Below, piece after piece: positions 1-8,379 of a stretch of DNA of 64,000 bases. The notes below the pieces were generated by a model. The model was not told the origin of the DNA, did not search any database, and worked only from the letters and a program-made list of their open reading frames with translations. Both the position numbers and the translations under genes were made by a program. Each line of letters begins with the position of its first letter. The first letter of the stretch is position 1. Source of the DNA: Chitinophaga oryzae (GTDB lineage: Bacteria > Bacteroidota > Bacteroidia > Chitinophagales > Chitinophagaceae); the NCBI RefSeq assembly GCF_012516375.2, contig NZ_CP051204.2:1922001-1986000 (forward strand). The letters are read 5' to 3'.

Positions 1-215
1 GCCTGTCCATAAAAGAATGGCGGCCAGCCATAAAAGAAGATGTCTCATAAAGCAAATTTGCGATTTTGGATACTGGTTTTGATTGCAGGCAGCACATGAC
101 TGCGCCGCCGGGAGACTAAAAATAATAAAGTATCCCTGATTGTGGGAGTACAGGTTGCACCGGAAAATTCTTTTTATTACTTTTTACCTTTCAAAAGCAC
201 GCAAATTTATCAACC
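1..215. other. non-coding left edge
   Basis: No convincing gene is seen here. An 11-base motif CCATAAAAGAA occurs twice (about 7-17 and 28-38). The sequence just before the first gene contains TACCTTTC, one base off the Bacteroidota -7 consensus TAnnTTTG, so a promoter for the esterase is possible but not clear. Confidence 0.5.
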
Positions 216-1688
216 ATGATCAAAAACACCTGGCTGCTGACAGCCTGTTTGTTAATAACGGCGAGTGTATCCGCCAACGTTACCCTGCCCGCATTCTTTG
301 GCAGCGGTATGGTACTGCAACGTGACCAGCCTGTCTGCATCTGGGGCTGGGCCGATAAAGGGGAGAAAGTGACGGTACAGTTTAAATCGCAAAAGCAGTC
401 CGTGAAGACCGGCAGCGACGGCAAATGGATGGTGAAGCTGAAGCCTGAACAGGCCGGCGGCCCTTTTGTGCTGACCGTTACCGGTAAAAACAATATCACT
501 TACGACAACGTCATGATGGGGGATGTATGGATCTGTTCCGGGCAGTCCAATATGGAATGGCATGTAAAAGACGCCACCAAAGGCGCAGAAGAGATAAAAG
601 CGGCCGATTATCCGCAGATCCGGGAGTTTACCGTGAAGAGAACCGTGGCAAAAGAACCGCAGGACAACGTGGCCGAAGCTGCCTGGGTGCCGGCCACGCC
701 GGAACATGTGGGCAACTTCAGTGCAGTAAGCTACTTCTTTGGGCGCGAACTGTATAAAGAACTGCAGGTGCCAATAGGCCTGATACACACCTCCTGGGGC
801 GGTACCCAGGTGGAAGCCTGGATCAGCAGGAAAGGGTTCCTGGGCAGCGAAACCTTCCGGGCCATGATGTCGGAGCCACTGGGCATCGATTCCATCACCG
901 GGCCTAACGGTTATCCCGCCTGCCTGTTCAACGCCATGATACATCCGCTGCTGTCTTACGGCATCAAAGGGGCTATCTGGTACCAGGGAGAAAGCAATGC
1001 CGGCCGTGCTTACCAATACCGTCAGTCATTTCCGCTGATGATCACCGACTGGCGCAATCAGTGGAAACAGGGCGATTTTCCGTTCTATTTTGTACAGCTG
1101 GCCAGCTACGATCCTACCCGCGGCAAAGGAGAAGGTAACAGCAACAACGGCAGCAACTGGGCGGAACTGCGGGAAGCACAGGCCATGACACTGTCACTGC
1201 CGCATACAGGCATGGCCGTTACCACCGATATCGGTGAACGAAATGATATCCATCCCAGGAACAAACAGGACGTTGGCAAACGCCTGGCACTGAATGTACT
1301 GAAAAACGTATATGCCAAACCGGTAGTTCCCGCCGGACCAGCCTACAAATCCATGGACATCAGCGGTAACAAAGCGCTGATATCTTTTACCGATCCGGGA
1401 TCAGGGCTGGTGGTCAAAGACCGCTACGGCTACCTGAAAGGCTTCGAAGTAGCCGGCGCCGACCAGCGTTTCTACTATGCCAAAGCTGCGATCGTAAATG
1501 GAAAAGTGGAAGTATACAGCGAGCAGGTAACAACCCCTGTGGCGGTGCGCTACAACTGGGCCGATGATGCGGCCGACGGTAATCTCTTTAACAAAGAGGG
1601 ACTTCCGGCAGCACCCTTCCGCACCGACCAGTGGAAAGGAGTGACCGAGAACGTGGTGTATCAGTTGCCGAAGGCAGGAAACAGATAA
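216..1688 (+). CDS. sialate O-acetylesterase family protein
   Basis: 490-residue exported esterase of the SASA (sialate O-acetylesterase) family, which removes O-acetyl groups from sialic acids or acetylated glycans in the periplasm. Residues 1-20 form a signal peptide ending in a VSA-type cleavage site. An N-terminal beta domain precedes the SGNH-type catalytic core: GQSNM holds the nucleophile Ser (about residue 111), the IWYQGESNAG block follows, and DIHPRNK holds the probable catalytic His. The start has the signal peptide right behind it. Gene stands alone, with its own hairpin terminator about 20 bp downstream. Family is clear; the natural substrate (sialic acid or acetylated plant polysaccharide) cannot be read from sequence. 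Confidence 0.9.
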   Translation: MIKNTWLLTACLLITASVSANVTLPAFFGSGMVLQRDQPVCIWGWADKGEKVTVQFKSQKQSVKTGSDGKWMVKLKPEQAGGPFVLTVTGKNNITYDNVMMGDVWICSGQSNMEWHVKDATKGAEEIKAADYPQIREFTVKRTVAKEPQDNVAEAAWVPATPEHVGNFSAVSYFFGRELYKELQVPIGLIHTSWGGTQVEAWISRKGFLGSETFRAMMSEPLGIDSITGPNGYPACLFNAMIHPLLSYGIKGAIWYQGESNAGRAYQYRQSFPLMITDWRNQWKQGDFPFYFVQLASYDPTRGKGEGNSNNGSNWAELREAQAMTLSLPHTGMAVTTDIGERNDIHPRNKQDVGKRLALNVLKNVYAKPVVPAGPAYKSMDISGNKALISFTDPGSGLVVKDRYGYLKGFEVAGADQRFYYAKAAIVNGKVEVYSEQVTTPVAVRYNWADDAADGNLFNKEGLPAAPFRTDQWKGVTENVVYQLPKAGNR

Positions 1689-1707
1689 TGATAATATTAT
1701 TTTGCAA

Positions 1708-1737
1708 AGGCGCCCTTAATGGGCGCCTGGCTTTTTC
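1708..1737 (+). terminator. rho-independent terminator of the esterase gene
   Basis: Stem AGGCGCCC (1708-1715), loop TTAAT, perfect complementary arm GGGCGCCT (1721-1728), followed by a short T-rich stretch. It lies just after the esterase stop codon and before the convergent DinB gene. Confidence 0.8.
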
Positions 1738-1850
1738 CTTTCTCCCCCAAAACGCTTTCTAAACAATTAACTGAGAAGGGCCGCATTGTGCCAGCACTTC
1801 AGCATCTATTGCATCCTCATTACTTCAAACACTTTTTTCATATTCCACTA

Positions 1851-2345
1851 TTAAGCTGAAGCAAGCACCTTTACCGTCACCAGCAGCTGCCCGGTATGCC
1901 GCATGGTATGCTCGGCGGCATGGAACAGCAGCCCCTGTACGGTGGAGGGGAGCTGTTTGCGGCCTACGCCCCGGAAATCCGTCAGGGTGGCGGGATCTGT
2001 CTGCGACAGCTGTGCCAGCGCTTTATCCACCTGCTGGTCAAATGCTGCCAGCAAGGTGGCGGTGTCGGCAACAGGTTGGCCTTCTGCTTTCAGTTCTTCC
2101 AGTTGCTGCAGTGACAGCAACTGCCCGCGCGCGTAGGTGAAAAGCCGGTCCAGCACGCCGCGCAGGTGTTGCAGGTGAAAGCCGGCAGAAGCTACGCCGG
2201 CCGGTTGTTCCCACAGCCGGTCTTCCGGGAAGCCGGCCATCAGGGCGTTGATTTCCGCCCGGGCTTGCAGCAACGTATGGGCTACGGGCTGCAATAAAGC
2301 AGGGATGCCTTCTACAGGCCCCTGCATCCAGTATTCTGTTGCCAT
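1851..2345 (-). CDS. DinB family protein
   Basis: 164-residue protein of the DinB/YfiT four-helix-bundle family, whose members use a three-His metal site and often act as thiol-dependent transferases or have unknown roles. Seen in the sequence: FHLQHLRG near residue 50, and HAAEHTMRHTGQL near the C-terminus, which supply the metal-binding histidines. An upstream in-frame ATG at 2399 would overlap the preceding gene, so I chose the ATG at 2345, giving MATEYW. It is 14 bp downstream of the Dabb-domain gene, so the two probably form an operon. The specific reaction is unknown. Confidence 0.82.
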   Translation of the reverse strand: MATEYWMQGPVEGIPALLQPVAHTLLQARAEINALMAGFPEDRLWEQPAGVASAGFHLQHLRGVLDRLFTYARGQLLSLQQLEELKAEGQPVADTATLLAAFDQQVDKALAQLSQTDPATLTDFRGVGRKQLPSTVQGLLFHAAEHTMRHTGQLLVTVKVLASA

Positions 2346-2359
2346 AATAGTAGGACGGT

Positions 2360-2767
2360 TTATACTTCCTGTATGTCGTACACCACGACTTTTTCCCACA
2401 GGTGGCTGTAGTTTTTGATAAAATCGAGATGGATAGGATGCGTCTGGTAAGCAGCCTGCGATGCCAGGTCTTTAAAGAACATCAGTTCAGACACGGCCCA
2501 GCTGGCGTCTACCACGTCTCTTTTTTCGGTGTCGGCCACTATGCCTACGTGCAGTTGACCTATCGCCGGGATGGCGGACAGCTTTTTGATGCCTTCCACC
2601 AGCTTATCGCGGTCGGCGGTGGAACCAGTGTTTTTAAGCCAGAAAAACACATGGTGTGCGATCGGAAATTTGTGGTTGCCGGCGGACAGTGGCATAGCGG
2701 TAGCGGCGCTGGCGGCGCAAAGCGTGGCGGCGGTACCGATGAATTTTCTTCTGCTGGATGTTTTCAT
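2360..2767 (-). CDS. Dabb domain protein with Tat signal
   Basis: 135-residue protein with an N-terminal twin-arginine leader (SSRRKFIGTAATLCAASAATA region) followed by a stress-responsive A/B barrel (Dabb) domain. The HHVFFWLK opening strand and the WAVSELMFFKD...HPIHLDFIKNYSHLW segment are typical of Dabb ferredoxin-like barrels. The start at 2767 places the RR motif a few residues in. An upstream ATG (2818) would put 17 extra residues before the leader and is unlikely. The gene leads the DinB gene in a likely two-gene operon. Function beyond fold is unknown; homologues dimerise and some are lyase- or cyclase-like. Confidence 0.85.
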   Translation of the reverse strand: MKTSSRRKFIGTAATLCAASAATAMPLSAGNHKFPIAHHVFFWLKNTGSTADRDKLVEGIKKLSAIPAIGQLHVGIVADTEKRDVVDASWAVSELMFFKDLASQAAYQTHPIHLDFIKNYSHLWEKVVVYDIQEV

Positions 2768-2892
2768 AAGGTGTAAATTGTGGACCTGAAAATAATAAAG
2801 ATTCGGGATTCGTCCCATAATCCGGTGTTTTCATCCCATTTTGACCGGCTGCACCTTTTCAATAGCTAATATTGCCGTAAATATTCCCGCTT

Positions 2893-4404
2893 ATGGACCA
2901 GTTCAGGAAATTAGAGTTCGGCGTAGCATCAGGGATTGCCCTGTTGCTGATGTTCGGCCTGCTTTATCCCAGTATTATCTACAATGTGTTTGAGTTACAA
3001 CAGATCTATGGGCATAAGTTTGCCCGGTATGATCAGGTATTCGATTATTATATCCACTACCTGCTGCCGTCCATGGCGCGTATCGTCTTCGTTTACACCG
3101 GTTTCCTGATGTTGAACTTTGTCATCGTTCCCCGCTTCCTGGAACAGCGGAAATGGTGGATGGGCATTTTTCTGTTACTGCTCACCGGGCTGATATTTTT
3201 CCTGGGGATGATGATAGCCGGCTCTTATTACAACGGTTACCTGTTCGGTGTTTATGACACCGTCCGGGGCGCACATACGCACTTCGCCAAATCGGCGTTT
3301 ATCACCACCGTTTTCTGCGGCGTATTGTATGTGGTGTATTATTACGTTCGTAATGCCTATTTCGATTACCTGCATCAACGGATGCTGGTCAATGCACAGT
3401 ACCGCAAGATCGCCCGGGAAGTGCTCATCTTTTCCGGCATACTGCTGGCGATGATGGCGCTGGTGTTCAGCGATTCGCGGGACGCTTTCTGGCTGATGTT
3501 TTTCTTCGGTCCCGTTATTATCAGTGTAGCTTTCATCCTTTTCTATAAAATCATTCCGGACTTTAAACTGGTACATCACAACAAAAGGATCTTTATCCGC
3601 GATGTGGTGCTGCTGATACTGGGCGCTAATTTCCTGATGGCGATGATCGTCAGGGCGGTCCATCATGGTGGAGCGGGATTGTTAGGCCCTATCCTCAGCT
3701 TCGGTGTGTTGATATGTGCCGGTGTCGTGTTGCCGGTGACCTGGTTCTTTTACCTGTCCCGCCAGAAGCAGGTCACCACGGTGAAGAACCTGCAAACGGC
3801 CCTTGGTCATTCCACCGCCAACCTGGACTTTTTACGTGCGCAGATCAATCCCCATTTTTTATTTAATGCTCTCAATACCCTGTACGGCACGGCTTTACAG
3901 GAAGAGGCGCCCCGTACCAGCGAAGGTATTCAGAAGCTGGGAGACATGATGCGGTTTATGCTGCACGATAACCATCTGACCAAGATAGCGCTGGACAAAG
4001 AAGTGGCCTATCTGCAAAACTACATTGATCTGCAGCGCCTGCGGGTCCTGTCTTCCCCCGATATCCTGATCGAAGTGAATATTGACGAGAGCCAGTGCCA
4101 GCACGAAATAGCGCCCATGTTGCTCATCCCGTTTGTGGAGAATGCTTTCAAACATGGTATCAGCCTGCGCCACCGGTCACGCATCGTGATCTCGCTCAGC
4201 TGTAACAGCGAACAACTCTTTTTTGATGTGTACAACAGCGTGCACCAGCGTCCGGAGAACGATCCGGAGCGTGACAGCATGGGCATCGGGCTCAATAATG
4301 TAAAAGAAAGGCTGGCGCTGTTGTACCCCAACCGCCATGAGCTGAGCATACGGCATACTACCAGCGAATTTTTTGTACACCTGACAATAGACGTTAAAGA
4401 CTGA
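2893..4404 (+). CDS. LytS-type sensor histidine kinase
   Basis: 503-residue inner-membrane sensor kinase of the His_kinase (LytS/YehU) family. About eight hydrophobic segments fill residues 10-290. The kinase core has the phospho-acceptor in LRAQINPHFLFNALN (His321), an N-box LIPFVENAFKHG (about 411-422) and a G-box MGIGLNNVKERL (about 463-474). No separate periplasmic sensor domain is seen, so the stimulus is probably sensed in or near the membrane. It starts a tight operon: the DUF4407 gene begins 4 bp after its stop and a LytTR response regulator follows. The phosphotransfer partner is almost certainly that regulator. Confidence 0.92.
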   Translation: MDQFRKLEFGVASGIALLLMFGLLYPSIIYNVFELQQIYGHKFARYDQVFDYYIHYLLPSMARIVFVYTGFLMLNFVIVPRFLEQRKWWMGIFLLLLTGLIFFLGMMIAGSYYNGYLFGVYDTVRGAHTHFAKSAFITTVFCGVLYVVYYYVRNAYFDYLHQRMLVNAQYRKIAREVLIFSGILLAMMALVFSDSRDAFWLMFFFGPVIISVAFILFYKIIPDFKLVHHNKRIFIRDVVLLILGANFLMAMIVRAVHHGGAGLLGPILSFGVLICAGVVLPVTWFFYLSRQKQVTTVKNLQTALGHSTANLDFLRAQINPHFLFNALNTLYGTALQEEAPRTSEGIQKLGDMMRFMLHDNHLTKIALDKEVAYLQNYIDLQRLRVLSSPDILIEVNIDESQCQHEIAPMLLIPFVENAFKHGISLRHRSRIVISLSCNSEQLFFDVYNSVHQRPENDPERDSMGIGLNNVKERLALLYPNRHELSIRHTTSEFFVHLTIDVKD

Positions 4405-4408
4405 TCTG

Positions 4409-5614
4409 ATGTTGAAGAAAGATGTTCATACGAAAGAAGATGTTAAACCGCTGCCGGCGCCGGACGGGATCACCCGCTTCCTGTGGTGGCTGGCAGCTGC
4501 CGATGCCGATATCCTGGCAGAATGCAGGACGGAGCGGGAGCGGTACCGGATCATCGGGCTCTCCGTTTTTGTTACCTGGATGTTTGCCACCCTTGCCTGG
4601 GGATACTTTTTCTCCACCATTGTGAAAGATGATATGATCGTGCTGGCGTTAGCGTTATTCTTCGGTTTCGCCATCCTGTCGATCGACAGGACATTGATTG
4701 CAGCCATGTCCCGTGGTAACGGTAATATGCGTTTTATGCCGGTGGCATTTCGTTTATTGCTGGCCGTTACCATCGGGCTTTTTATATCCCAGCCCGTCGT
4801 GCTGATGTTGTTTAAGAAAGACATAACGGCTCAACTGGAGCTGAGCAAACAAAGCAAGCTCGATGCTTACCGTAAACAGCTGACCGCCATGAATGCCGGT
4901 CAGCGGGCGGAACTGCAGCAGGCGCTGGACCGCGGCCGGCAGCAGATACAGCAAAAGGAGCGGGAACTGAAATTTGATAAAGACGCCTATATCAAAGAAA
5001 CAGACGGTACGGGCGGCTCCGGCCGGATCGGGGAGTCTTCCATTGCGCGGGTAAAAAAATCGGCGTATATGAAGTCGGAAGAGGAACTCGCCCTGATGCG
5101 GCACGACTGGGAGCCCAAAGAACAGCAGCTGCAGGCGCAGGTAGCGGCCATGCACAGCGCCGACAGCCTGAAGGAAACGATCTACCAGGGAACGCTGACA
5201 GACGGCTTCCTGGCGCAGGTGGAAGCCCTGCATGAACTGACCGATCAGCATCCGGCCCTGCAACAACGGTACCGGCTCATCGTATTTATCATTACGCTGA
5301 TAGAGATCATGCCGCTGCTCAGCAAAGTGCTGATGCCTAAAGGGGAGTACGAAGAGCGGCTGGCCAGCGCCACGGCGCAGGGTACCACCGCCGCGAGACT
5401 GGAAACCGAAGCCGGAAAGGAACTGCTGCATCATTACCAGGAAGCGGCGCTGACGGCCGATAAGGAAATAGTGGATGAAGTGTTTGAAAGCACCCGGGAG
5501 TTGCGCCGGGAAGAAGCTGCGGCCATCGTCAGAGACTGGCAGCGCCGGGAAAACCGGCAGTACCGCCAGCTGTGGCAACAGGTGAAAAACCTGTTGCTCG
5601 GCAAAATATCGTAA
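4409..5614 (+). CDS. DUF4407 membrane protein
   Basis: 401-residue protein matching the DUF4407 pattern. Four hydrophobic segments are seen: about 50-70 and 74-95, then about 110-135 after a cytosolic loop with the SIDRTL motif, and a last one near 290-305 (IVFIITLIEIMPLL). A long charged coiled-coil region (about 140-280) lies between the third and fourth, and a basic/acidic helical tail follows. The family has no known biochemical role. It lies 4 bp after the sensor kinase and 32 bp before the response regulator, so its position suggests it senses, scaffolds or is controlled by this two-component system. That is inference from context only. Confidence 0.8.
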   Translation: MLKKDVHTKEDVKPLPAPDGITRFLWWLAAADADILAECRTERERYRIIGLSVFVTWMFATLAWGYFFSTIVKDDMIVLALALFFGFAILSIDRTLIAAMSRGNGNMRFMPVAFRLLLAVTIGLFISQPVVLMLFKKDITAQLELSKQSKLDAYRKQLTAMNAGQRAELQQALDRGRQQIQQKERELKFDKDAYIKETDGTGGSGRIGESSIARVKKSAYMKSEEELALMRHDWEPKEQQLQAQVAAMHSADSLKETIYQGTLTDGFLAQVEALHELTDQHPALQQRYRLIVFIITLIEIMPLLSKVLMPKGEYEERLASATAQGTTAARLETEAGKELLHHYQEAALTADKEIVDEVFESTRELRREEAAAIVRDWQRRENRQYRQLWQQVKNLLLGKIS

Positions 5615-5646
5615 ATCCCTATCTTGTTACAGGAAAATGTAGTGTT

Positions 5647-6354
5647 ATGAAGCTCGCTGCCATTGCCATTGATGATGAACCAGTCGCCCTGGCCGTGATA
5701 AAAAATCACGCCGCCATGGTGCCTTTCCTGGAAATGAAAGGCTATTTTACCAACGCCTACGAAGCCATGGAGTTTCTGAGCAGGGAGAAAGTGGACCTCC
5801 TTTTTCTCGATATCAAAATGCCGGACATATCCGGCCTGGACTTTATCGCCAGCCTGCCGCAGCCGCCCATGACCATCTTCACTACCGCCTATTCCGAGCA
5901 TGCGGTAAAAAGTTTTGAGCTGGATGCGGTCGATTATCTCCTGAAGCCGTTTTCCCTGATCCGTTTCATCAAAGCATGCAACAAGGCCCATAGCCTGTGG
6001 CAACTGAAACAACAGAGCCCCCAGCCCAAAGATGCGCCGGCCTACATTTTCCTGAAAAGCGGTTACGAACAGTTCAAGATCATGCTGGAGGATATCCTAT
6101 ACCTCGAAAGCGCCGGCAACTACGTAAATTTTATCCTGAAAGACCGGCGGCTGATTTCCCGCCTGTCTATGCAAGAGGCTATGGACCTCCTGCCGGCGGC
6201 ACTTTTTACGCGTGTGCACCGTTCCTATATCGTGGCCAACGATAAGGTAGAGCGGGCAGACCGTGCTTCGCTGTATATCCGCAATATAGCTATCCCCATC
6301 GGCGCTGCCTACGGAGCCGCTGTTGATAATATACTGGGCTCTTCCGGCCGCTGA
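5647..6354 (+). CDS. LytTR-family response regulator
   Basis: 235-residue response regulator. The receiver domain (about 1-120) shows the acidic pair at the start (IDDEP), phospho-acceptor Asp55 in LFLDIKMPD, a Thr in TTAY and the Lys in LLKPF. A LytTR DNA-binding domain follows (about 135-235: KSGYEQFKIMLEDILYLES, GNYVNF, RVHRSYIVA). I use the ATG at 5647 because it opens directly into the receiver domain; an in-frame ATG 75 bp upstream lies inside the DUF4407 gene. Last gene of the kinase-DUF4407-regulator operon. The target genes are not evident here. Confidence 0.92.
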   Translation: MKLAAIAIDDEPVALAVIKNHAAMVPFLEMKGYFTNAYEAMEFLSREKVDLLFLDIKMPDISGLDFIASLPQPPMTIFTTAYSEHAVKSFELDAVDYLLKPFSLIRFIKACNKAHSLWQLKQQSPQPKDAPAYIFLKSGYEQFKIMLEDILYLESAGNYVNFILKDRRLISRLSMQEAMDLLPAALFTRVHRSYIVANDKVERADRASLYIRNIAIPIGAAYGAAVDNILGSSGR

Positions 6355-6499
6355 CACAACAGCTTCGGAAAAATCAATGCCACCCTTAAACATCACCCTT
6401 AAAATGAATCATAAACGGATTCACGTTTCCCGTTGTCATAAGACTTATAAAACAGGAACAGATCCGTCTGTTTCCCTTAATAACTAACGATTCATAACA

Positions 6500-6564
6500 A
6501 TAATTCATAATCATAATTCATAATCATAATTCATAATCATAATTCATAATCATAATTCATAATC
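6500..6564. repeat. tandem repeat, five 13-bp units
   Basis: Five head-to-tail perfect copies of ATAATTCATAATC, at 6500-6512, 6513-6525, 6526-6538, 6539-6551 and 6552-6564, followed by a degenerate continuation. The unit contains two imperfect TAAT half-repeats. It lies between the LytTR regulator and the TetR gene and may be a variable-number repeat. Confidence 0.95.
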
Positions 6565-6630
6565 ATGATTAATGATTAGGTCTCCCTCCCTTCCCAATCT
6601 GCATCAAAAGAATTTGAACAAACATTGTAG

Positions 6631-6650
6631 CCCCGGGCGTGAGCCCGGGG
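6631..6650. repeat. GC-rich hairpin with GTGA loop
   Basis: Perfect 8-bp stem CCCCGGGC / GCCCGGGG closed by GTGA, a GNRA-type tetraloop in RNA. There is no T-run after it on either strand, so it is a stable hairpin or REP-like unit rather than a standard terminator. It may still end transcription or protect the 3' end of the operon to its left. Confidence 0.6.
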
Positions 6651-6694
6651 ACCCCATAATAATTGAATTGTTTCAAATTTTTATTTGTTAAATA

Positions 6695-6708
6695 AGACCG
6701 AAAGGTCT
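6695..6708. promoter_or_regulatory. probable TetR operator, upstream of tetR
   Basis: Perfect inverted repeat AGACC-GAAA-GGTCT, 12 bp before the TetR ATG. A related imperfect palindrome with the GGTCT half-site lies before the next gene (7353-7366). The position suggests autorepression by the TetR protein. Confidence 0.55.
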
Positions 6709-6720
6709 AATTTTAATATT

Positions 6721-7311
6721 ATGAGCAAAGCAGCGAGAACGAGGCAGTTTATTATCGAAACCGCCGCGCCCATTTTTAATCAGAAAGGGGTGGCTGGTAC
6801 GGCTATCAGCGATATTATGGAGGCTACGCGGTTGGCCAAGGGAGGGTTGTACGGCAACTTCTCTTCCAAGGAGGAAATGGTGGCAGAGGTATTCGACTAC
6901 ATCGCGGAGCAGGAAAAACAGCGGCTTAAAGCGGTGACGGGGCCTGAGCCAACGGCCATCGGGAAATTTGAGGCTTTGTTTTCGTATTATGCCCGTTATC
7001 CGCTCAACCGTGATATTGCCGGCGGATGCCCGATGCTCAATTTCGGTATAGAAGCCGATGACACCAACCCTGTGTTGAAAAAGAAAGTGCAGGAGCTGGT
7101 GCAGTATTTCCAGCAGCGCATCCGGCTGTTGGTACAACTGGGCAAAGACAACGGAGAGTTCAGGAAAGACTGGGATGAAGACAGGTTTGCTGTCCTGATG
7201 TTCACCATGCTGGAAGGCGCTATTTTCGTCACCGGCCTGATGAACAGCAACCGGCAAATGCTGGTGGTACTGGATTTTTTGAGAAAGGAAATCAAACGTC
7301 ACTGTCAATGA
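6721..7311 (+). CDS. TetR/AcrR family transcriptional regulator
   Basis: 196-residue repressor. An N-terminal helix-turn-helix covers about residues 6-52 (TRQFIIETAAPIFNQKG, TAISDIMEATRLAKGGLYGNF, SSKEEM); the GGLYGNF/KE pattern is typical of TetR recognition helices. The C-terminal ligand-binding helical domain contains a GCPMLNFG segment, seen in the subgroup of TetR proteins that respond to small hydrophobic or electrophilic molecules. I use the ATG at 6721, which opens right before the HTH; a longer reading from 6685 would run through the operator-like palindrome. It probably controls itself and the alpha/beta hydrolase 60 bp downstream. Confidence 0.9.
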   Translation: MSKAARTRQFIIETAAPIFNQKGVAGTAISDIMEATRLAKGGLYGNFSSKEEMVAEVFDYIAEQEKQRLKAVTGPEPTAIGKFEALFSYYARYPLNRDIAGGCPMLNFGIEADDTNPVLKKKVQELVQYFQQRIRLLVQLGKDNGEFRKDWDEDRFAVLMFTMLEGAIFVTGLMNSNRQMLVVLDFLRKEIKRHCQ

Positions 7312-7352
7312 TGCAGGGCATCTTCCACAGTGATTTTTTTAGTCCAAATAAT

Positions 7353-7366
7353 AAACCAATCGGTCT
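7353..7366. promoter_or_regulatory. probable second TetR operator
   Basis: Imperfect palindrome AAACCAATCGGTCT, sharing the GGTCT half-site with the site at 6695-6708. It ends 5 bp before the hydrolase start codon, so a bound repressor would block transcription or early elongation of that gene. Confidence 0.45.
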
Positions 7367-7371
7367 GAAAA

Positions 7372-8247
7372 ATGCAACACCAGGTTTTACCGCTGTCATT
7401 GCGGATGACAGCCTTCCTGCTATCCGGTATGAGTAAACCCTTTCCGGGGCTTACCGCCCGGTTGTTTTACCGCTTGTATTGCACGCCGCCCGGAACTAAA
7501 ATCCGCTCGTCTCATCTGGAGCTGCGTGATACGGCCAAGCGCCATCAGCTGACCGTTACCCGTTACCCTTTCGATGAACGGCCATTGGCCATTACAACGT
7601 ATCGCTGGGGCAGTTCGGACAAGAAAATATTGTTGTTACATGGCTGGGGCGGCAGCCCGTTCCATTTCAAACAACTTATCCACACGCTGTTGCAGCAGGG
7701 ATATGAAGTGATATCCTACGATGCGCCGGCACACGGCGGCTCCGCCGGTAAACGGACCAATCTTGTGCAATGGGGACATGTGCTGGAACAGGTGATCGCA
7801 CAGGTAGGGCCGCTGTATGCCATTATCGGGCACTCACTGGGAGGCCTGAACGCTGCGCTGACTCTCTCCCGTAAAACGGTAGCGGTACCGCGGCTGGTGA
7901 TGCTGAGCTGTGCGCTCAGCGCTCCTGTTTTTTTTAATGAGGCGCTGCAGCTGTTCCGGATACATCCTGTGGTAATGCCGCCATTACGCCGGCTGATACA
8001 CAAACGGCTGCGCGACGATCTCGAAACCATGGACCTTCACCGCTATATCAACCAGATCAAGGCGGACAAAATATTTTTCGCGTACGATACTACAGACACG
8101 CTGGTGAATGAAAAAGAAGTCACCGCTTTTGTGGAACAATACCCGGCTATCCGCACGCTGCGGATCACCGGGGAAGGGCATTTCCGTATCATGCGACAGG
8201 AACCGGTGATCCGTGGCGTGATACAGTTTCTCGATAATAATAACTGA
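7372..8247 (+). CDS. alpha/beta hydrolase
   Basis: 291-residue alpha/beta-hydrolase fold enzyme. Seen: the LLLHGWGG oxyanion-hole segment (about residue 85), the nucleophile elbow GHSLGG (about 160-165) with the catalytic Ser, and EGHFR near the C-terminus providing the His. The N-terminal 35 residues are basic and hydrophobic (FLLSGMSKPFPGLTARLFYRL) and may be a membrane-associating helix rather than a cleaved signal. It follows the TetR gene by 60 bp with an operator-like palindrome directly before its start, so it is probably the regulated target. Substrate unknown. Confidence 0.85.
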   Translation: MQHQVLPLSLRMTAFLLSGMSKPFPGLTARLFYRLYCTPPGTKIRSSHLELRDTAKRHQLTVTRYPFDERPLAITTYRWGSSDKKILLLHGWGGSPFHFKQLIHTLLQQGYEVISYDAPAHGGSAGKRTNLVQWGHVLEQVIAQVGPLYAIIGHSLGGLNAALTLSRKTVAVPRLVMLSCALSAPVFFNEALQLFRIHPVVMPPLRRLIHKRLRDDLETMDLHRYINQIKADKIFFAYDTTDTLVNEKEVTAFVEQYPAIRTLRITGEGHFRIMRQEPVIRGVIQFLDNNN

Positions 8248-8270
8248 AAATTTGTTTGTCATAAAAACAC

Positions 8271-8300
8271 AGCCCGGGGCATATGCTCCGGGCTTTTTTA
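8271..8300 (+). terminator. rho-independent terminator
   Basis: Stem AGCCCGG...CCGGGCT around a GGCATATGCT centre, followed by TTTTTT. It lies 24 bp after the hydrolase stop codon and ends the TetR-hydrolase unit. Confidence 0.88.
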
Positions 8301-8379
8301 TCATTTCTGGCAACAAACTTGCTTTACCCCGCTGAAATCAATATTTTTAGACACTCTTAATTTTAAAAACCCACGTTAT

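Larger units (their letters stand above)
6355..6720. other. 366-bp intergenic region with repeats
   Basis: No gene seen. It holds a 13-bp tandem repeat (6500-6564), a GC-rich hairpin (6631-6650) and a TetR-type palindrome (6695-6708), each listed separately. The rest is AT-rich. Confidence 0.6.
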
